Assembly (NCBI GenBank): GCA_030681235.1
Contig: JAUXWY010000238.1
Location: forward strand, 1 to 64,000
DNA from: Pirellulaceae bacterium
GTDB taxonomy: Bacteria > Planctomycetota > Planctomycetia > Pirellulales > Pirellulaceae
DNA length: 64,000 nucleotides
Direction: 5' to 3'
Made by a program: the position numbers and the translations under genes. The notes under the pieces are model-generated. The model was given only the letters and a program-made list of their open reading frames with translations. It had not been told where the DNA came from and ran no database searches. Position 1 is the stretch's first letter, and every line of letters begins with the position of its first letter. Positions 26,507 to 35,391 of this stretch are shown one piece after another.

Positions 26507-28660
26507 TCACGTCCGCTCGTTCGGAGAATTGATCGCCTTGAGTTCCTCCGCGAAGCCGCCGCTTAGGATCGGCCAGCGGCACCAGGTTTTGGGATCTAGA
26601 TTCTCGTCGTCCAAGTGGAAGCTGGGTGCATATCGTTCCCGCTTCCACTGGTTGCGACTAAACAGCGAGTAAAACCGCGTGACCCAGGTCTTCAGTGATT
26701 CGGTTGGATATTGGCTGAACTGAAAGGCCACGTGTTCCAATACTTCCGCTGGACTCATCTTGTCACGAATCGCCAAGCGTTCGATCGTATCCAACAGATC
26801 ATAGGGCATCAGATCCCCTTCGTCCGTTTGGGATTGTTGGGCCGGACGCAATTCTGCCGTGGGCTGCTGGCGATTGATGACCTGCACGGCAGGAATCGGC
26901 CCGAGTTCGGGCAGCCCAACCGTCTCCAACCACCGCAGCCAATGCCGCAAGAAATTCTTGTCGATCCCGGCAATCGGCGCCAAACCGCCCGACGTATCGC
27001 CGTCCATCGTCGCGTAACCAACCGCGGCCTCGCTGCGATTGCTGGTCGAAAGCAACAAAGCGTTGTGCAAGTTAGCCAGCATCCAAACACCGGGCGAACG
27101 AGTGCGAGCCTGAATGTTTTGCAAGGTGATGTCGTCGGTCTGCCAGTTCAAAGGGCGTCCGAGACTGCTTTCGGCCAATTGATGATAGAGTTCCACATGG
27201 GGTTGGACGTCCCACACGCTATGTTGGGCTCCGACCCAGTCGGCAATCGCTTGCGCGGCTTGTTCCGTGACGGGACCACTGTTGGCCGTTCGCTGGTAAA
27301 CGGTCCAGATCGTGTCGTGAGCCAACTGATGGGCCAGATCGGCCGCAGAGTCGCCGGGACCACCCGCCGCGATCGCTCGCGACAACCTGTCCGCCACTGC
27401 GGGAATGTATCGCGTCTTCTTCAGCAGTCCATCGCGGCCCAAATGCCGAGCCGCCAAATACCAGGCGAACCAAGTCAACAGCGTTACCGCCGCTGAATCC
27501 GCACCGCCGCTGAGCGATACCACAAACCCGTGCGAGCGCGACTTGCGGAGATAATCGAACAAGCCGAGTGCCACCGCGTACGTGAACTCCAGCTCCTTCG
27601 TTGGCAGAGTGTCCAACATCGCCTCAGGCATCGGGGCCGTCGAGGTCGAGCAATCGTTGGCTTCCGCCGACAGGTCACAAGAAACCGCGACCAATTCGAC
27701 ATTGTGCAACGCCGCCAATGTTGCGGGTGTGGCGCTGGGGTGGCCCGGTGCGGTGGGCAGGAGCGTCGCGGCGGGCAATTCGAAATCTACTTCAACCATG
27801 CGGCTGGTGCCTTGCGACTGAACCTGCGGCTGAAAACTGGCGGTTTGCAAACGCAACATTCGCGTCCACTGGAGATCCACCAATGCCGACGTGACTTCCA
27901 CATCCGCAAACGAGAAACGCCGACCGATGGCCAACAGCTTGCCACCCGAGGCAATCATCGCATCGCCATCATAGATCGTGCGTCCCGCTTCATTGCCCAC
28001 GAGATTGGCGTAGACATAGCTGACTTGAAACGCCCGCGACCCTTCGATCACGAACCGCCTGCGAACTTCGTGTTTGCCGAACGCGAAGTGACTGGCACTG
28101 GGGTTGAGAATGATATCGACGCCGCGCTGGGCCAATCCCGCACCCGGTCGCGAACCGACCCAGGCATCTTCGCAGATCTCGAAACCGACCTTGCAGCCAC
28201 CGATATCGAAGATCAGATCACCCAGCGGCACGTTGGCCCCGGCCAAGTCGATCATAACACTTTGCTGCGCCGGCCAGCGTTTGAACCAGCGTGGTTCGTA
28301 GTGCAGTCCATCGCCCGCCAAATGTTGCTTGGCGGCCAGACCAACGATCTGCCCATCGACCACCATCGCCACGGTGTTGAACAGACCGCCCGCGTGGGAC
28401 ACTGGCAGACCGACTGCAACCGCCATGTCGCGAGTTTCCGCCGCGACCCGCTGCAAATGTTGCAGGCTGAGCGCTTGGACATGTGGTGCCAAGAACGCGT
28501 CTTCGCAGCCATAGCCCGTCAGACACAATTCGGGCAGGCAAAGGATCGCCACCCCGTGGCTCTTGGCTTGTTGAATGGCCTGGATGACACGCTGCAAATT
28601 GCCGGACCAATCCAGCGGTGTTTGGTTCAAGACGCCCGCCGCCACTCGCAGTAATTTCAT
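26507..28660 (-). CDS. nadE: Glutamine-hydrolysing NAD+ synthetase
   Basis: Makes NAD+ from deamido-NAD+, ATP and glutamine, the last step of NAD biosynthesis. The 717-residue protein has an N-terminal nitrilase-type glutaminase domain with the complete triad E44 (PELCLTGYG), K111 (AAKQHLAGDG) and C163 (FEICEDAWVG), and a C-terminal synthetase domain with the pyrophosphatase P-loop SGGADSA at 384-390. Late segments such as SNRSEAAVGYATMDGD are typical. ATG 28660 starts nine bases after the stop of the APP1-like gene, so both are probably on one transcript. Its 3' end carries the GATCGG tract just behind it. Confidence 0.97.
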   Translation of the reverse strand: MKLLRVAAGVLNQTPLDWSGNLQRVIQAIQQAKSHGVAILCLPELCLTGYGCEDAFLAPHVQALSLQHLQRVAAETRDMAVAVGLPVSHAGGLFNTVAMVVDGQIVGLAAKQHLAGDGLHYEPRWFKRWPAQQSVMIDLAGANVPLGDLIFDIGGCKVGFEICEDAWVGSRPGAGLAQRGVDIILNPSASHFAFGKHEVRRRFVIEGSRAFQVSYVYANLVGNEAGRTIYDGDAMIASGGKLLAIGRRFSFADVEVTSALVDLQWTRMLRLQTASFQPQVQSQGTSRMVEVDFELPAATLLPTAPGHPSATPATLAALHNVELVAVSCDLSAEANDCSTSTAPMPEAMLDTLPTKELEFTYAVALGLFDYLRKSRSHGFVVSLSGGADSAAVTLLTWFAWYLAARHLGRDGLLKKTRYIPAVADRLSRAIAAGGPGDSAADLAHQLAHDTIWTVYQRTANSGPVTEQAAQAIADWVGAQHSVWDVQPHVELYHQLAESSLGRPLNWQTDDITLQNIQARTRSPGVWMLANLHNALLLSTSNRSEAAVGYATMDGDTSGGLAPIAGIDKNFLRHWLRWLETVGLPELGPIPAVQVINRQQPTAELRPAQQSQTDEGDLMPYDLLDTIERLAIRDKMSPAEVLEHVAFQFSQYPTESLKTWVTRFYSLFSRNQWKRERYAPSFHLDDENLDPKTWCRWPILSGGFAEELKAINSPNERT

Positions 28661-28669
28661 GTTCGGCTT

Positions 28670-29872
28670 CTATTCCCACAGGTGGAGCTTGGACAGTTCG
28701 CTCAATTCATCGGCTTCGATAAAGGTCCGGCATAGGCCCGGCTCCAATTTTTCCGTCAACTTGTTCATCCGCCGTCGGGTCATCCGCTTGGTATCGACGT
28801 TCCGAATATAAATGCCTTTCACTTGGTCCGGAAATCGTTGAGCGGCTCGGCAATAGATCTCCGGATCTCGCTCGCCCGAATCGCCAACCAACAAGAACTT
28901 GCGATGGGGAAACGTCGACAACAACGAGTGGATGACGATGGCCTTGCCGCGTTGCCGCAGCAACAGCATCTTGCGCAGCAAGTCCGTACCCAACCGCAGC
29001 GTCCGCAAGTGAAACGTGCCCGGTGGAAACTGATGTTCGTCACACAACTTTTGAAGCGGGTCCAACAACTGCCACGGACTGCTGGAGACGTAATGGAATT
29101 GACAGCCTTGAGTCGCCCAACCCTGATAAAGTTCGGCCATGCCGTCAACACTGCGGAACTCACGGAGAAAGGTGTTCGCCAACAATTGACGCAGCGGTGA
29201 AACTTGCGTGTCTTTGATCGTGTCGTCGATGTCCGAAATGATCGACCAACCGGTCCACGCAATTTTGACCGCGACACATGATTTTGGCGGCGCGACCTCC
29301 GGATTCACCGATACTTGCAAGGGCAAGGGAATCTGCCGAGCGTTGAGTATCGCACCAGCCGTCGCGCCAGCGGGAACGTTCAGGTCCAAATACCGGCATA
29401 AGTCGCGCGCCGACAGCCGGATTCGTCCGCGAAAGGCGCCGCGACCGTTGGTGCGTTTGCCCAGCCGAAATCGCCGCGGCCCAAGATGAACGACAACGTC
29501 AAGCTTTTTCATGCCACGAGAAATAAACGGGGCGACCCGGCCCAAAAACAGCGGGTCTTGAAGCTCTTGCGGTTTGGCCCGCATGAGCTTGCCCATCATC
29601 GCAATCGACCACCGAGTTGTGAGTCGTTTTTCGCTGCCAGGACGACACGCAAAACCGTCCACCGCAATGATCCATTCTTGGAGCGATGGATCGGCCGGAA
29701 AGTAATATGGCGGAAAGACCAACAACGAAGGCTCACGAGCCTCGGGCCCCAATTCCAAGGACCTTGGGTTCGGCCCCCAAATCGTCCGTGGGAGTTCTTC
29801 CGGGATGGGTTCAAGTCCCGCGTTTTGTCCGGCAAGCTCGTCCACGTCAACCACTCGAATGATGCGAGGCAT
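28670..29872 (-). CDS. APP1-like phosphatidate phosphatase domain protein (DUF2183)
   Basis: A 400-residue protein whose C-terminal half is the DUF2183/APP1 catalytic domain. The HAD-type motif is D214-I-D216-D-T218, preceded by GWSIIS, and later family blocks are FHYVSSSPWQLLDPL, TFHLRTLRLG, RKFLLVGDSGERDPEIY and GIYIRNV. The yeast member dephosphorylates phosphatidic acid at membranes, so a lipid phosphatase role is likely. ATG 29872 has AAAGGA upstream. It is upstream of nadE on the same strand. Confidence 0.9.
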   Translation of the reverse strand: MPRIIRVVDVDELAGQNAGLEPIPEELPRTIWGPNPRSLELGPEAREPSLLVFPPYYFPADPSLQEWIIAVDGFACRPGSEKRLTTRWSIAMMGKLMRAKPQELQDPLFLGRVAPFISRGMKKLDVVVHLGPRRFRLGKRTNGRGAFRGRIRLSARDLCRYLDLNVPAGATAGAILNARQIPLPLQVSVNPEVAPPKSCVAVKIAWTGWSIISDIDDTIKDTQVSPLRQLLANTFLREFRSVDGMAELYQGWATQGCQFHYVSSSPWQLLDPLQKLCDEHQFPPGTFHLRTLRLGTDLLRKMLLLRQRGKAIVIHSLLSTFPHRKFLLVGDSGERDPEIYCRAAQRFPDQVKGIYIRNVDTKRMTRRRMNKLTEKLEPGLCRTFIEADELSELSKLHLWE

Positions 29873-29994
29873 CGGTCCTTTGAAACACGAATCCAAGAGG
29901 AGCCTATCAGGCGGGCTCTATTGTGAGCGAAAAAAACGTTTTGCGACAGTTGCCACCTTGGCTTCCGGGATTTTTTTGGCAAACATTCGCCAGT

Positions 29995-30627
29995 TCAATA
30001 CAATTTCTCGGACTTGAACAGTCTAATTCGCCCGTCGTGATACACGTCCACGGTCACGTTATACGAATGTTCGTCCACAGTGGTGATAAACGTGTAGTAG
30101 CGATCCGCCTTGAACGTCGTTTCTTCTCGTCCACGTATTATAAACGATTCGATCTCGTCTTTGTGTTCCGAACTTAACCAGCCACTAACATAACCCTCGA
30201 TTTTCGCGGTATTGGGATCATCGGCCTTCACTTCCTTCCGATCGGACTTGGATGCTGGCGGTGTCGCCCTTCTCGGCGACGAAGTCCTGGGGTCCGCCGA
30301 ACTGGGGTCCGCCAAACGAACCTCCATGCGCCCCCCTGACGAAGAACTGGGCTCGTGTCCGTCGGTGCTGATCGAGGCGGCGCCTGCGGAATTGCCGCCT
30401 ACGGTCATTGGGGTGCGTTCGGTGGCGCGAATTGCAGCGTTGTCGGCGTTGCCAGTATTGTCGCCATTGTCGACGGCGCGGTGACGGGGTATCGCCAGCA
30501 GCTTGCCCTCCTCTTGTTCGACGTCATTCGGCTGGCAGCCACTCAAGCACGCCACGATCCAAACACTCCCCATCAAATTGAGAACTCGCCACGCCCGCGA
30601 GTTCTTTTCGCTCGGTGTTCTATTCAT
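29995..30627 (-). CDS. Putative lipoprotein, unknown function
   Basis: A 210-residue protein with a lipoprotein signal peptide ending in the lipobox LSGC (C31). A long polar linker rich in Ser, Pro, Asn and Thr (residues 35-130) leads to a compact C-terminal region (KIEGYVSGWLSSEHKDEIES, then FITTVDEHSYNVTVDVYHDG). The end could be a small beta-rich domain. I do not recognise the family. It is most likely tethered to a periplasm-facing membrane. Confidence 0.75.
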   Translation of the reverse strand: MNRTPSEKNSRAWRVLNLMGSVWIVACLSGCQPNDVEQEEGKLLAIPRHRAVDNGDNTGNADNAAIRATERTPMTVGGNSAGAASISTDGHEPSSSSGGRMEVRLADPSSADPRTSSPRRATPPASKSDRKEVKADDPNTAKIEGYVSGWLSSEHKDEIESFIIRGREETTFKADRYYTFITTVDEHSYNVTVDVYHDGRIRLFKSEKLY

Positions 30628-30778
30628 GTTGTCCCCAATGCCCACCTGACCCTCCAAAACCCAGCAGCCTTTCCCAAGATGCGCCCGATGATGGAGAAAG
30701 CCGGGAGTCCATACCCGCCACCCAGCAAATTGTAACCGAATCCGGGGGAAAACTCAAGTTTTTGAGGCGGGGCTCGGC

Positions 30779-31969
30779 CTAATTTGCGGCGACCGCTTGC
30801 GGTTTGGCAACATAATCCGCCACCAATGACGAAACTTGGCGGATTTCGGCCTCAGTATTGTGATAGCCCATGCTGAACCGGATCGTGCCTTCACCTGGCA
30901 AAGTGCCGATCGTTTCGTGGGCCAATGGGGCACAATGGTAGCCCGACCGAGTGACAACGCCGTGCTCTTTGGCCAACCAATCGGCCAATTGGTGGGGAGT
31001 GCAATGCCCCGCACAAGTCAACGAAACGACGGCCGTCCGCTTCGTCAAATCGGGATTGCCATAAATCTGCAACCCAGGGACACCCTCCAATCCCGAAACA
31101 AATAGTTCGGTCAAACGATGCTCCCGCTGGCGAATCGCGGCCAAAGTGACTTGGTTGATCCACCGCACGCCGGCGGTTAGACCGCAGATGCCCAGCAAGT
31201 TGTGTGTCCCCACTTCGAAGTTCGAGGGGAAACGGCCCGACATTTCGTGCAGTCCAGAATCTTTGCCCGTGCCGCCCTCGGCCAAGGTGGTCAAGTTGAT
31301 GCCGGGCGCTACATACAAGCCACCAATCCCCGGCGGTCCAAACATCCCTTTATGCCCAGCGAACGCCAACAAGTCCGCTCCAATGGCTTGCACGTCCACC
31401 GGAATCACACCAGCCGCTTGCGCGGCGTCCAACAGAAACTTCGCGCCGTACTGCCGACAAAGCCGACCGATCTCGTGAACCGGCATGATATCTCCGGTCA
31501 AATTGCTGGCCATCGAACACGCCACTAATTTGACTCGGCCGCCACGCAAACGCTCTTCCAAAAAGTTCAAATCGAACGGTTCGGTTGGTCGATACGGTGC
31601 GCAAAAGAATCGAACGCCATGATCGCGAGCCACTTTCCGGATCGGACGCGAGACCGCGTGATGTTCCATCGAACTCATGACAACTTCTTCGTCGGCCTGC
31701 CATTGCTGACACAGAATCGCCAAATTCAACGCATAGGTACATGAAGGCATGAACACCATCTGCATCGCGTCCGGCAAGTTAAAGAAGGCCGCGACTTCTT
31801 GCCGAGCCGCTTGCATGATCGCGGCACCTTCCGAACCCGACGCGCCCGCCGATCGACCCGGGCTCGCCAAGTGCCGAAAACAATCATCCACCGTTTGATA
31901 CACAATTTCGGGCTTCGGCCACGTCGTCGCGGCATTATTGAGATAGATGTGCTTCGCGTTTTCCAACAT
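30779..31969 (-). CDS. Class V aminotransferase, cysteine desulfurase type (EGID family)
   Basis: A 396-residue PLP enzyme of the SufS/CsdA-like fold. The start IYLNNAATTWPKPE, the cofactor Lys K207 in AGHKGMFGPPG and a Cys (C346) in TRSGYHCAPLAH are all present, together with SSMEHHAVSRP. The GMFGPPG block and the RSGYHCAPLAH loop place it in the group of unassigned cysteine-desulfurase homologues (TIGR01977-like) rather than in IscS. It likely removes sulfur or selenium from cysteine-like substrates. Monocistronic, on the minus strand; a true IscS/NifS type is at 50988-52118. Confidence 0.9.
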   Translation of the reverse strand: MLENAKHIYLNNAATTWPKPEIVYQTVDDCFRHLASPGRSAGASGSEGAAIMQAARQEVAAFFNLPDAMQMVFMPSCTYALNLAILCQQWQADEEVVMSSMEHHAVSRPIRKVARDHGVRFFCAPYRPTEPFDLNFLEERLRGGRVKLVACSMASNLTGDIMPVHEIGRLCRQYGAKFLLDAAQAAGVIPVDVQAIGADLLAFAGHKGMFGPPGIGGLYVAPGINLTTLAEGGTGKDSGLHEMSGRFPSNFEVGTHNLLGICGLTAGVRWINQVTLAAIRQREHRLTELFVSGLEGVPGLQIYGNPDLTKRTAVVSLTCAGHCTPHQLADWLAKEHGVVTRSGYHCAPLAHETIGTLPGEGTIRFSMGYHNTEAEIRQVSSLVADYVAKPQAVAAN

Positions 31970-32315
31970 GTTTGACCTTTCGACTTCAGTCGTTTTCTCG
32001 GAAGCGCCCTGCCAAGCGAGAGACGGTCAGGCCGCTTCGGAGTTCACTGCTTAGTATCATCAAGTCCGGCTCCGATGAAAAGCTCCTGTCATCAAGATAG
32101 GTCACAACATCAGGCTCAATTGTTGAGTATCATGATCAACTTGCTTCGGGCTGCGCGGCTTGGTGGGCATTTGCCACAAAAACCGGGATAGTCGCATCGG
32201 TCTGGGCGTTGGATTATGATGGGGCCGCGAGGTGCCGTTACTGGTTTCGCTGTCTCGTGACTGTTTGGGGATTCGTTCCCGCTCCTGCCTTTCGCACCCA
32301 CCTAGGAAATGCGCC
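31970..32315. other. Divergent intergenic region
   Basis: About 346 bases between divergent genes, expected to hold both promoters. I see one imperfect operator-like inverted repeat, GTTGA-N9-TCAAC at 32122-32140. No ORF is convincing. Confidence 0.4.
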
Positions 32316-34880
32316 ATGCTGAATCGGTTCGATTTGGAGTTTTTCATCCGCAAAGTTCAGTTGGCTGGCGCTCGGATGGGCATCGCGGCGTTCGCCGTTT
32401 GTTGCTCCGGTTCGCTTGGTTTGCAAGTTTCCTTGGCTAGCGAGCACAAGGAGCGACCGAATGAAGACGGGGCGGCCAACATTCGGACTTTGCCGGGCTT
32501 TGAAGTCGAATTGGTTTACTCGGTCCCAAACAAACAGGGTTCTTGGGTCAGCTTGGCGGCTGAGAAACCGGGACGGTTGGTCGCCAGCGATCAGTATGGA
32601 CGGTTGTATCGAATCACGCCGGGGACCTCCGCCGAGTCAACCAAGGTCGAACCGTTGCCCGCCAAGATCGGTCGAGCTCAAGGTTTGCTGTACGCGTTTG
32701 AAAGCTTGTATGTCATGGCTCACGCCGGCGACGACCAACCGGCGGGCCTTTATCGATTACGCGACACCAACGGCGACGATCAATACGACCAAGTGACGTT
32801 GATCCTGCCGGTGGACGGCGGTGGCGAACATGGACCTCATGCCATCGTCTTGTCTCCGGACGGCAAGTCGTTGTATGTGTGCGCCGGGAATCACACCAAG
32901 CCACCTGCGTTTCAAACGACCGCGTTGCCGGCGACTTGGGAAGAAGATCAAGTCATTCCTCGGCAATGGGATGCGGGCGGGCACGCGGTTGGGATCATGG
33001 CCCCGGGCGGCTGGATCGCGCAAGTGGATCCCGAAGGCAAAAAAGTTCATTTGGTCGCGGCTGGGTTTCGCAACGAATACGACATCGCGTTCAACTCGGC
33101 AGGCGAGTTATTCACCTACGACGCCGACATGGAGTGGGACGTGGGTGCTCCCTGGTATCGACCCACGCGAGTCAATCACGCCGTGAGCGGTGCCGAATTT
33201 GGCTGGCGCAGTGGAACGGGCAAGTGGCCCGCCTATTATCCCGACTCGTTGGGCAGCGTCATCGACATCGGCCCCGGTTCTCCGACCGGTGTGACCTTTG
33301 GCACCGGCGCCAAATATCCAGCCAAGTATCAACATGCATTGTACATCGCCGATTGGAGCTACGGCATTATCTATGCCTTGCACTTGGCGCCCGACGGAGG
33401 CACCTACTCCGCCGAAGCGGAACTGTTTTGCAGTGCACCCGCGATGCAAGTCGCCGACATGGTGGTCAACCCGAGTGACGGTTTGTTGTATTACGTCGTG
33501 GGCGGTCGTCGCACTCAAAGCTCGTTGTATCGAGTTCACTATCGTGGTTCGGACGCGGTGACACCCGCACCGGCCGTTGAACTGACCGGCGTACAACGGG
33601 ATCGTCGCCGCTTGGAAGAGTTGCATCACTCGATTGGCGTGAAAGCGGTCGACGAGGCCTGGAACTTCCTAGGAAATTCGGACCGCAACCTGCGTTATGC
33701 GGCGCGAATTGCCATCGAACACCAGCCAGCCGAAACTTGGCAGAATCGGATCTCTCAAGTCATAGACACGCAAACGGCTTTGGAGATTTCCTTGGCTGCG
33801 GTCCGAAGTCGGGTTCCGGACTGCAAGGCTGCCGTGATGGATCAATTATCCGCCTTGAAGTGGAACGATCTGGCGGTCGAGCAACGATTGCATCTGCTGC
33901 GAGTTTATGGCTTGGCCAGCATTCGCCTGGCGGACTTTTCCGCGTCGGATTGGCAAACGGTCGTGAAACATGTGGCCGATCATTTCCCAAGCGGGAATGT
34001 GCAGACGGACCTGGAACTGGCTCGGTTGTTGACGGCCGCCCAGCACCCCGCCGCCACTGCCACCATGGTTCAGTTGTTGCGAGCGGCACCGACTCAAGAA
34101 GAACAGATTCATTACGCTTATTGTTCGGCGTATGCGACGAAGGGGTGGACGCCGACTTTGCGTGAAGACTATTTTCGTTGGTTTGTCGATTCGGCCAATC
34201 TGCGGGGTGGTCATTCGTTTAGTGGCTTTATTGCCAATATCCGCAAGCAGGCTGTCGAGAGCTTGGATTGGAGTCAGATGGACGCGGCGGTGACGGCTTC
34301 ACTGAAAGCGGTCTTGGCTCTTGAACCGACTGAGACCAATCCCCAAGCCGAGTTGGCCGCTCGGCCGGTCGTCAAACAATGGTCGATGGCAGATTTGCTG
34401 GCCAAGGTCGAAGCACCGCTCGAGGGCCGAGACTTCGAAAACGGGAAACGAATGTTCGCCGTCACTCAATGTTTCAAGTGCCATCGCTTCGAAGGGATCG
34501 GCGGCATGGTGGGGCCCGATTTGTCAGCCGTGGGACGACGATTCAGCAAACACGATTTGTTGGAGTCGCTGTTGGTCCCCAGCAAAGTGGTCTCGGATCA
34601 ATACCAAGCCACGATTTTCCAGATGGTTGACGGTCGGGTCATCACCGGACGAGTCGTCAATCTCAATGGGCAAGAGTACATGGTTCAAGAAGACATGTTG
34701 AACCCTGGGCAATTGACGTCCTTAAAGGTGAACGACATCGAAGAAATGAAGGCGAGCGAAATCTCGATGATGCCGGCCAACTTGTTGGACACGTTGACCG
34801 AGGACGACGTGTTGGATCTGATGGCTTACTTGAGGAGCAGCGGCGATCGGAACTTCAACGAAGTGCAGTCGCCGAAGTGA
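32316..34880 (+). CDS. PVC-type haem-binding protein (TIGR02603) with N-terminal beta-propeller
   Basis: An 854-residue secreted protein, signal peptide near residues 15-40. Residues 60-410 look like a glucose/sorbosone dehydrogenase-type beta-propeller (for example GRLYRITPGTSAEST, DGGGEHGPHAIVLSPDGKSL, ADWSYGIIYALHL). A helical HEAT-like middle follows. The C-terminus is the Pirellula/Verrucomicrobium-type cytochrome c domain with haem motif C719-F-K-C722-H723 and the block FQMVDGRVITGRVV. These proteins are typical of Planctomycetes and probably pass electrons from sugar oxidation in the periplasm. ATG 32316 has AGGAAAT before it. Confidence 0.93.
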   Translation: MLNRFDLEFFIRKVQLAGARMGIAAFAVCCSGSLGLQVSLASEHKERPNEDGAANIRTLPGFEVELVYSVPNKQGSWVSLAAEKPGRLVASDQYGRLYRITPGTSAESTKVEPLPAKIGRAQGLLYAFESLYVMAHAGDDQPAGLYRLRDTNGDDQYDQVTLILPVDGGGEHGPHAIVLSPDGKSLYVCAGNHTKPPAFQTTALPATWEEDQVIPRQWDAGGHAVGIMAPGGWIAQVDPEGKKVHLVAAGFRNEYDIAFNSAGELFTYDADMEWDVGAPWYRPTRVNHAVSGAEFGWRSGTGKWPAYYPDSLGSVIDIGPGSPTGVTFGTGAKYPAKYQHALYIADWSYGIIYALHLAPDGGTYSAEAELFCSAPAMQVADMVVNPSDGLLYYVVGGRRTQSSLYRVHYRGSDAVTPAPAVELTGVQRDRRRLEELHHSIGVKAVDEAWNFLGNSDRNLRYAARIAIEHQPAETWQNRISQVIDTQTALEISLAAVRSRVPDCKAAVMDQLSALKWNDLAVEQRLHLLRVYGLASIRLADFSASDWQTVVKHVADHFPSGNVQTDLELARLLTAAQHPAATATMVQLLRAAPTQEEQIHYAYCSAYATKGWTPTLREDYFRWFVDSANLRGGHSFSGFIANIRKQAVESLDWSQMDAAVTASLKAVLALEPTETNPQAELAARPVVKQWSMADLLAKVEAPLEGRDFENGKRMFAVTQCFKCHRFEGIGGMVGPDLSAVGRRFSKHDLLESLLVPSKVVSDQYQATIFQMVDGRVITGRVVNLNGQEYMVQEDMLNPGQLTSLKVNDIEEMKASEISMMPANLLDTLTEDDVLDLMAYLRSSGDRNFNEVQSPK

Positions 34881-35011
34881 CCCAAAGTCTGGGAGTACGT
34901 AAGACGAGCCGGCACTGGGTGCTGCCGCACCCAATGCCGTCGAAGAGGAGTAGCCAAGATGACTTGGAACGGATCTGTGACGAAGCGCCGCGCCGAACGC
35001 GATGGCAATCG

Positions 35012-35230
35012 TTATAGAATGCCGCCATGGACTCGCATCGCTCGCGAATGGTCCGGTTGATCCAAGAACCAGAACCGCCGCCATTCGTCTCGCATGGCGC
35101 GTTGGTTTTCGGAGGTGATGATCAGCTCTTCCGTTCGCTCGACTGGGTCAGCCGAGTACATCGGTATGAAGCATCCTGTGTTCGTGCTGATTGCAATCGC
35201 CAATAGCGCTGCGACGATGATTCGTTTCAC
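35012..35230 (-). CDS. Small lipoprotein
   Basis: A 72-residue lipoprotein. The signal peptide KRIIVAALLAIAISTNTGC ends in a lipobox with Cys 20; the rest (AMRDEWRRFWFLDQPDHS) is short and charged. The start is GTG 35230, decided by an excellent AGGAGG eight bases upstream; the longer frame to 35254 has a TTG without a site. Function unknown; short lipoproteins with a WRRFWFLDQP-like C-terminal block are common in planctomycetes. Confidence 0.8.
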   Translation of the reverse strand: MKRIIVAALLAIAISTNTGCFIPMYSADPVERTEELIITSENQRAMRDEWRRFWFLDQPDHSRAMRVHGGIL

Positions 35231-35391
35231 CTTGGTTTTCCTCCTGATACGCAACTAACATGTAGGCGCGGGGACTATGAAGTGACCTTGCCACCAATAC
35301 CATCGACACAACCGAAGCAGAAAGTTTAACCCTCCCAATAGTTTTTGTCGGCAAAGTTTATCCAGCCCGAACCAATCCGAGGTCTCCTGAT